Positions 58,255 to 64,000 of a DNA stretch of 64,000 bases are shown in pieces (position 1 is the stretch's first letter; each line of letters opens with the position of its first letter). The DNA is from Beta vulgaris subsp. vulgaris. Taxonomy: Eukaryota > Streptophyta > Magnoliopsida > Caryophyllales > Amaranthaceae. The translations under genes were made by a program, and so were the position numbers. Below the pieces are notes generated by a model, which was not told where the DNA came from, did no database searches, and saw nothing but the letters and a program-made list of their open reading frames with translations. The DNA is taken from contig NC_079209.1 of the NCBI RefSeq assembly GCF_026745355.1, positions 48,378,461-48,442,460 of the forward strand, in the 5' to 3' direction.

Positions 58255-60326
58255 GGGAAAATATTTTAAAACTATCTTATAAACTGCCTTTTAAGAACTT
58301 TCTTTCAAAAAATTAGCTTATATAACAAATTTGTTTCAATACACTACCATTTTATCATGAATGGAGTTTAATCACTAATAATTGAATCACCGTAAATTAT
58401 TTTTCTTTCTTCCCCTCTCGTTTCTCTCTTCTATTCTCGCTATCCCATCGGTAGCAACACCTATAGGGACTGTCATTTATTGATTAGTATTAAATATAAA
58501 TGTAAAATGGTACTATATTGAAAGGAATCTCTCTATATATAAAACAAGGTTCAATTGGCTTATGTGTCATTCACTAAAAGAATCTGCCCACATGTCATTT
58601 GCCAAAGGCCCCCTCATTACCTTCTGCCACGTGTATAAGCTGTAGTCCCATTTGCTGAAAGTTCACGAAAATAATTCTGACTAATGGAATGCATCAATTA
58701 CAATCTTTATAACTTTAGTAAGTTTGTATATTTATGTCGATTAATTTCTAACTGTTTTCCTATTAAATATATATTAGCGATTTTTTTGGCATTTTTCTCT
58801 CCACTCTCCACCTCAAACAAAAAAAAGTCATTACATCATACATGGAAGTAGATACATACTGTCAACCACCTTCTTTTTGATTCTCGGTAAAAAAAAAAAA
58901 ATACTTTTTTAAAAAGTCGTTAAAAATTAAAGCTTAAATCATCAACTCATAAATTCAATGGACACCTACTTATTAGGATTAGAGGGGTTAAAGCAAAGAG
59001 GATTGGTACAACTTTTAATTAAATAAAAATATTAAGTGCATATTCACCAATTTGAAGTATAAACAAAAAACGATGAAGTGTCGTATAAAAAAAACCGCCA
59101 CATTAGAAAGTTGACAATTTATGATTCCACTCTCACAATCTCACTTAGATTTACACTGAATTAAGAGGAAACAAGTGACATTGATAGAGTTATTTCAAAA
59201 TAAGAGTTTGGTTTATATAATTGAAATTAAATGGAATAACAAAAACAACCATATTATTATACAGTCGGGCTATGAATGACTAAGATTGAAAAATTCGTGT
59301 AAAATGAATTACCTTATGTAATTATTATACAACAACCATATTATTATAGATAACTGTAGCTCAAGAAGATTTGATATACCATTATCAATTACCATCACAA
59401 ACAAAATAGTGTTATCGAAGTGTAGGAGTCTTTTAATTGATATATCATTATATCTAATAGTAAGATAATCAAAGAATAACAAAGAATCTAGAAAAGGGGA
59501 AAATAATTTTATTCTGAAAATAATCTTCAAAAATATAATTAAGAAAAAAAATTAAATGGGTGATTTCACAAGTTAAAAGAGGTATCTTTTAAGCAAAGTG
59601 TAACTTTAATTATGCAAAGTAGATTAATAAATTGATGTATTTCAGGCAAAAAGTCACCCCCGTCCCACGTTGATTTATTGTATATCTGTGTTATTAAAGA
59701 ATTTGTATAAAATAGTCATCAATATTTTTTAGTATCTCTAATCAACAAAAAATCTCCTGTGTATTTTATCATGATATTAGCTACATCATCATTGAACGCA
59801 CGGGTCATAAGCCGGTATTAAAATATTTTTTCATTACACGATATGATTATAAAAACTTTAAATCACGAGCTAACATTCATACCATGATTTTAGGAGAAAC
59901 ATCCTAAAATCCTAAATTTACAAAACAAAATATTCCCGGGCACTTTAATGTGTATTTTGTTTCATCTATGTATTTATATATGTATATATTACGATTACAA
60001 GATTTTTAAAGTTTATAATGTTGTAACAAAGGATTTTTATATATCATGAAATATAATTTTACATTTTACATTATTTTCATCTTAAAGGCATAAATTCTAA
60101 TAATTATGGATTCAATAAATTTGAAACAAAAACAACTACTTAATTAACAAAAGAATTCCCATGCATTATGCATGGGTCCAAATCATATCTATATAAAATC
60201 TCCCGTGCATTTTTGCACGGGTTAAAAACTAGTTTGTTATATAAGATAGTTTTTTGAAAGAAAATTTTTAAAAGGTAGTTTTTTGAAAAAAGTTGATTAT
60301 AAAAGGTAGTTTTTTGAAATTTTCCC
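58255..60326. mobile_element. Mutator-type MITE interrupted by a Helitron
   Basis: The ends GGGAAAATATTTTAAAAC (left) and the complement of GGGAAAATTTCAAAAAAC (right) are imperfect inverted repeats continuing for about 85 bases. Flanking nine bases are ATTGTCAAA (58246-58254) and ATCGTCAAA (60327-60335), 8 of 9 matching, the Mutator target size. About 370 bp belong to this element; the rest (58528-60232) is a Helitron. Confidence 0.8.
58528..60232 (+). mobile_element. Non-autonomous Helitron, 1.7 kb
   Basis: 5' end TCTCTCTATATATAAAAC preceded by A; 3' end has the hairpin CCCGTGCATTTTTGCACGGG, then TTAAAAA and CTAG, followed by T. This is a textbook Helitron structure with A/T insertion. A second hairpin (CCCATGCATTATGCATGGG) lies about 40 bp before the terminal one. 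No Rep/helicase gene is present. It lies inside a Mutator-type MITE. Confidence 0.92.
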
Positions 60327-60410
60327 ATCGTCAAATAACAAAATATTTGCACTATAAATATTTTACTTTTTAAAAGTATTAGAGGCCTATGTTTTCAATT
60401 GTATGTTATA

Positions 60411-60650
60411 CTTTCTCTGTTTTTCTTTTCAGTTGCAACAATTTTTATATAGGTGTTTTTATTTAGTTGCAACGTTTTCTTTCTTGGTAAAAGTTTTGAG
60501 GGTAATTTGACCATTTTATTTCCACTTTACCTACCCTACATGCAAAAAGTATTGGTAATTGGATCAAATCTTACTTTCTCTGCTCTTTCCTTAATATTTG
60601 TGCAAAAAGACATTTGTTGCAACAAATTAAAAAAAAAAAAACAGAGGTAG
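60411..60650. mobile_element. Stowaway-type MITE
   Basis: 240-bp element: left end CTTTCTCTGTTTTTC then CAGTTGCAACAATTT; right end the imperfect inverse with TTGTTGCAACAAATT and ACAGAGGTAG; TA on both sides. Shares the GTTGCAAC subterminal word with the MITEs at 435 and 63823, so it is one more member of that family or a close relative. Confidence 0.75.
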
Positions 60651-61909
60651 TATCTATATAATATACAACTATACACCCCAAAATATAGAGTACAGAAAAA
60701 CAGAAGAAAAATTTAAATGTATTCAGCATACATCTAAGTAAACCGTATATCCAAGGCTATATTTTATTCGTTTGCTCATTTGAAACTTTTACCATTTTGC
60801 AATTGTTGCTCATGGCACACTTAACTACTTAAGTATATGATAAAAGTTGTACACCACCTTTTCTATTCTTATTCACTAAATCACTACTCCATGTCTTTAT
60901 GCTATCTCAATTTGTTTGCTCATAAGACCAAAGGCTTCTGATCTTCATCATTTTCATTCACTATCAATCATGATCAATTGATTTGATGTCTCTGATTAAG
61001 ATCATTTTGATTAATTGAAATCTTGGTTTGAATGTTTAGCCTTTGATCAACGCTAATTGCTTGAAAATCTGCTCTTTCATTAGCTTGATTAAATCAGGGC
61101 CGTTGAACTTTTTTCATCCACTTAAGTCTTAACCATGTCGAAGTCAGTCAGTCAGTAAGGACTCAGGTGTTGTGGAATTTCGTGGGCTGCTCTGTGTTGG
61201 GCTGGGTGGTTCTCTTCTTTCCTGCATTGGGTGGATAAAACTTTTATTGCCCAGCACGGCCTGTTAGGTGAAGTCCCGAGCACCTTGATATTGGGTTTAT
61301 ATTGACTCAATCATTGGCCTCGATAGTTTTATAATGCAACACAACTTCGAGCCTATTTGGCGAAACTAGCGGTTCTAGCTGTTGTAGTAAATGTAGCTAT
61401 TGGGATAGCTGCTAACTGCCTGTTAGTAGTTATCGACGATTAGCGTTTAACATAATTGTTTAAAATAGAAGTGTTTGGCAAAAGTAATGGTTGAAATTGT
61501 AAATGACAAAAAAAGAACATTTATTCAATATAATATAATTAAACTAGAGCAATTTTATTAGTTGGGTCCAATAGTTAAATATTAATTTTTCAAATAACTT
61601 ACACATAAATAGAAGTATACGACTTTTTAACTACTCAAGAAAATGTATAAATTTAAGATAATATTCAACCCTCAAAATATTAACATGATCTATTTTGACT
61701 AAAACTTTTGTGAAACCTGAAGCATGAAATATTGTGAAATAATATTAGTTATATATTCTCTTTAAAATAAAAAATTTAAACACATTCTCACTATTGTAAT
61801 GGAAAAACAATGAATTGCCGCCATAAATTGCCATAAATAGAGCCGTTAATAAATAGAAAAAGGAAACAGATTTTAAAAATATTAGTCAACTATTCTACCT
61901 TATGTTATT
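60651..61909. other. Intergenic DNA, no gene seen
   Basis: No credible frame. The section 61340-61460 has several TAGCTGTT / TAGCTATT words and the phrase 'cctatttggcgaa', like the ends of PIF/Harbinger MITEs, but I could not pair it. Confidence 0.4.
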
Positions 61910-62300
61910 GGACGTGTTCGACAACGACAACTGTGGTGGTAGCTTTTAGCTGTGAGAGTAGTTGTTAGCTGTACTGGTAGTTGTTAGTGGTTGACGTGTA
62001 GCTTTTAGCTATGAGCTGTCAAAATAGCGGTATTGTATGTTGACGTTCGGTAATAAAAGAAGCTGTCAAAGTAGCTGTTTACAAATAACTAGTTAAAACT
62101 CAAACGAAACTTTAATATGAAGTTTATACCCCACTAAACACTACTCCAAAAGTTACAAATCATAGTTTTTGACAAACACTATTACACTACCAAAACACTA
62201 CTTCTACTACTTAACCGAACACTAGTATTTTTCTTAATTAGTTTTTTGACTGAGTCAAAACACTAAAAAGCAAATTCAAAAAGCTTGCGCGAACACGCCC
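61910..62300. mobile_element. Possible short-TIR MITE
   Basis: Left end GGACGTGTTCG, right end complement of GGGCGTGTTCG, with ATT on both sides. The terminal repeat is only 11 bases with one mismatch, the interior has repeated TAGCTGT/TAGCTTTTAGC words, and class is undecided (PIF/Harbinger-like target length). Confidence 0.45.
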
Positions 62301-62303
62301 ATT

Positions 62304-63822
62304 ATGTAGTGCTTAGTCGCTACTCGGCTACTCGCTAGTCTGCTACCTATAAATCTCAAACATTACTTGTAGTGATGCTCTACAATTGCTATCCGTAATC
62401 TACTCAAACCACTACTCACTACTATAATCACTACCTTATCAAATACTCAAAACTTTATTAACTGATATTTTGATCTTGTCTAACCATTACTATTTACTGG
62501 AAAATGCTAGTGCTAAACACGGCCCGTCTTTGTTTGATTCCTGTATTGTGCTATCATGCCTCAAATATAGAAAACTCGCGCATACATATTTTCTTTGCTT
62601 TAAAGAAGATAAGAAGAAGTGATCGGTTAAATCGAAACTTTTTGCACATCAATCCGACCTAAATTAGCAGACAAGATCCTTGGAGTTGGAACAGGCAGCG
62701 AGCGCCAATCAATCTGTTAGCTATGTACATTGGCTTGACAAGCATCCAAGGTGATCAATGACTAATTAATATCATCAATTACTGCACAAATGTTCGTTGA
62801 TGAACTATAATAAATCTGTTAGTTATTGCATTACGAATTATGATGAATATTATAGATCAATGGAATAGGTGAAGAATCCTTCCTTTATTAATGAGGATTT
62901 GCAGCAATTGTGGTTTTGCAAATGATATCCACCCAACAGTTCTAATATATATTTTCTAATGAATTTTCTCCCTTTCCTTAGTCTAAATTAGTTACTAACC
63001 AAGTAGTATATATAGACCTACAAAATATATTGTTAAGCTAAGCAATAGTAGTATAATGACGATTATGATGGTTACTGGTTTCTTATTTTCTTGTGAGCAT
63101 ATATAGAGAAGTTCATAAAATAATGACGGAAATGACGTCGTCGTGCAATCAGTGTAAGAAGCCAATATGTTTAACCCCAAGTGTTTATCTTCCATGCATA
63201 CCAAAGCGGGTCAAATATGGACAAAAATAATGGGGTCTTGTACAATTTCCTTAATTCTCCTTTATTTGTAGTTCAAAAAAGATAGAAATATAAGATCCGT
63301 ATTTACAGCTAGGTAATGACGACTATCTTCAAAATTTTAAACAAAACTTTGATGAATTTCATGTTCTCGTTGTAATATTCAGACAATTAAAAAATAGGAC
63401 TCCTTTTATTTTGGAGGTCCTATTCCATCGCCGTAATTGCATGGGCCAAGAACCATCCCTGCATGCATAAGGGTCAAAGGATCCAATAAGATAGCTAGAG
63501 TCAAGTTTGGCTGACCTTCATTCTGTTAACTGAATAAAATATTTTCATGATCACTAAATCAAAGTTATTCTCCATAACACAAAAGCAATAATAAAAGGTG
63601 ATCGAGCACATGTTCAACCTAATTTAAAGGGGTTGTTATTTAAGTTGTGTGATTAATTAATTTTGCCTACACCTCTTCCTTTTTATAACTATCAATACTC
63701 CAAAAATTATTAAGTCTACGTGCAACGTCTCTCAGCTACATCAATTAAATTGCATGAGAGGATTCACATAAATCTATAAGGACAAATTGAAAGAAAAGGT
63801 TATAAACGTATATTTTCTCCGT
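62304..63822. other. Intergenic DNA, no gene seen
   Basis: AT-rich, without an extended frame. Short words such as 'tgcatgcataagggtcaaagg' near 63461 may be promoter-like for a gene beyond the window, but nothing supports one. Confidence 0.4.
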
Positions 63823-64000
63823 TTTTAAATAGTTGCACTATTTGGCATTTGGTTACTATTTATGAACAAATTTTGATGAGCTTTCACTCACCATTATATA
63901 AGTAAAAACATAGTCAAGTGGGATTTTATCAAATTCGTCTCAATACGAGGATTTTAAATATCAACTTTTTATAATTTTTACTTATACGCAATTAGAGATA
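63823..64000. mobile_element. Stowaway-type MITE cut by the window end
   Basis: Begins after TA with TTTTCTCCGTTTTTAAATAG and GTTGCACTATTTGGC. Its interior, read in complement, matches the MITE at 435-689: 'attataaaaa.ttgatattt', 'attgagacgaat', 'tcccacttgactatgttttt'. The other terminus is outside the window. Confidence 0.75.

Overview
This window looks like nuclear DNA of a flowering plant, almost certainly a eudicot. It is AT-rich and gene-sparse, has introns with ordinary GT..AG borders, plant-type gene families (MSL mechanosensitive channels, plant RPA1, cytosolic RPS3) and a dense layer of plant transposons. An Amaranthaceae-like genome would fit, but I cannot prove the species.

Confident host genes: a nuclear tRNA-Lys(UUU) at 10.5 kb (+); two tandem MscS-like (MSL10-type) channel genes at 25.3-28.2 kb and 30.4-33.4 kb (+), each with five coding exons at matching positions; a replication protein A large-subunit gene at 34.8-37.5 kb (-) with a one-base reading-frame problem in exon 1; and a complete five-exon 40S ribosomal protein S3 gene at 47.1-49.7 kb (-) with telo-box and TATA-like promoter elements. 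These are unrelated housekeeping or signalling genes with no operon-like logic; the only linked pair is the MSL tandem duplication.

Layout. 0-10 kb: a 741-bp tandem duplication carrying a Stowaway MITE, a 2.9-kb near-perfect palindrome, a possible LTR, a LINE 3' fragment, a Mutator-type MITE, and a small minus-strand Helitron that itself holds a Stowaway MITE. 10.5-12.2 kb: tRNA-Lys, then a target-site-flanked retroelement on the minus strand with a G-rich repeat motif. 12.5-17.2 kb: a mariner-like element with both terminal inverted repeats, a degenerate DD39D transposase, a nested hAT MITE and an extra gene-like segment. 17.6-20.7 kb: a possible SINE, a 25S rDNA fragment, a Ty1/copia remnant, and a small TRIM-type element with three LTRs. 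23.3 kb: another hAT MITE. 25-37.5 kb: the gene-rich part. 37.8-45.7 kb: nested transposons, including a dTph1-like hAT element that carries an INDETERMINATE-DOMAIN zinc-finger fragment, and an intronless TPR-protein ORF inside a target-site-flanked retro-insertion. 50-64 kb: Tourist and Stowaway MITEs, a second mariner transposase split by a 2.4-kb solo LTR, and a Mutator-type element split by a Helitron.

The most striking theme is gene-fragment capture and nesting: several insertions have target-site duplications that can be read directly, so the order of events can be reconstructed. Boundaries were read by eye; no alignment or database search was run.
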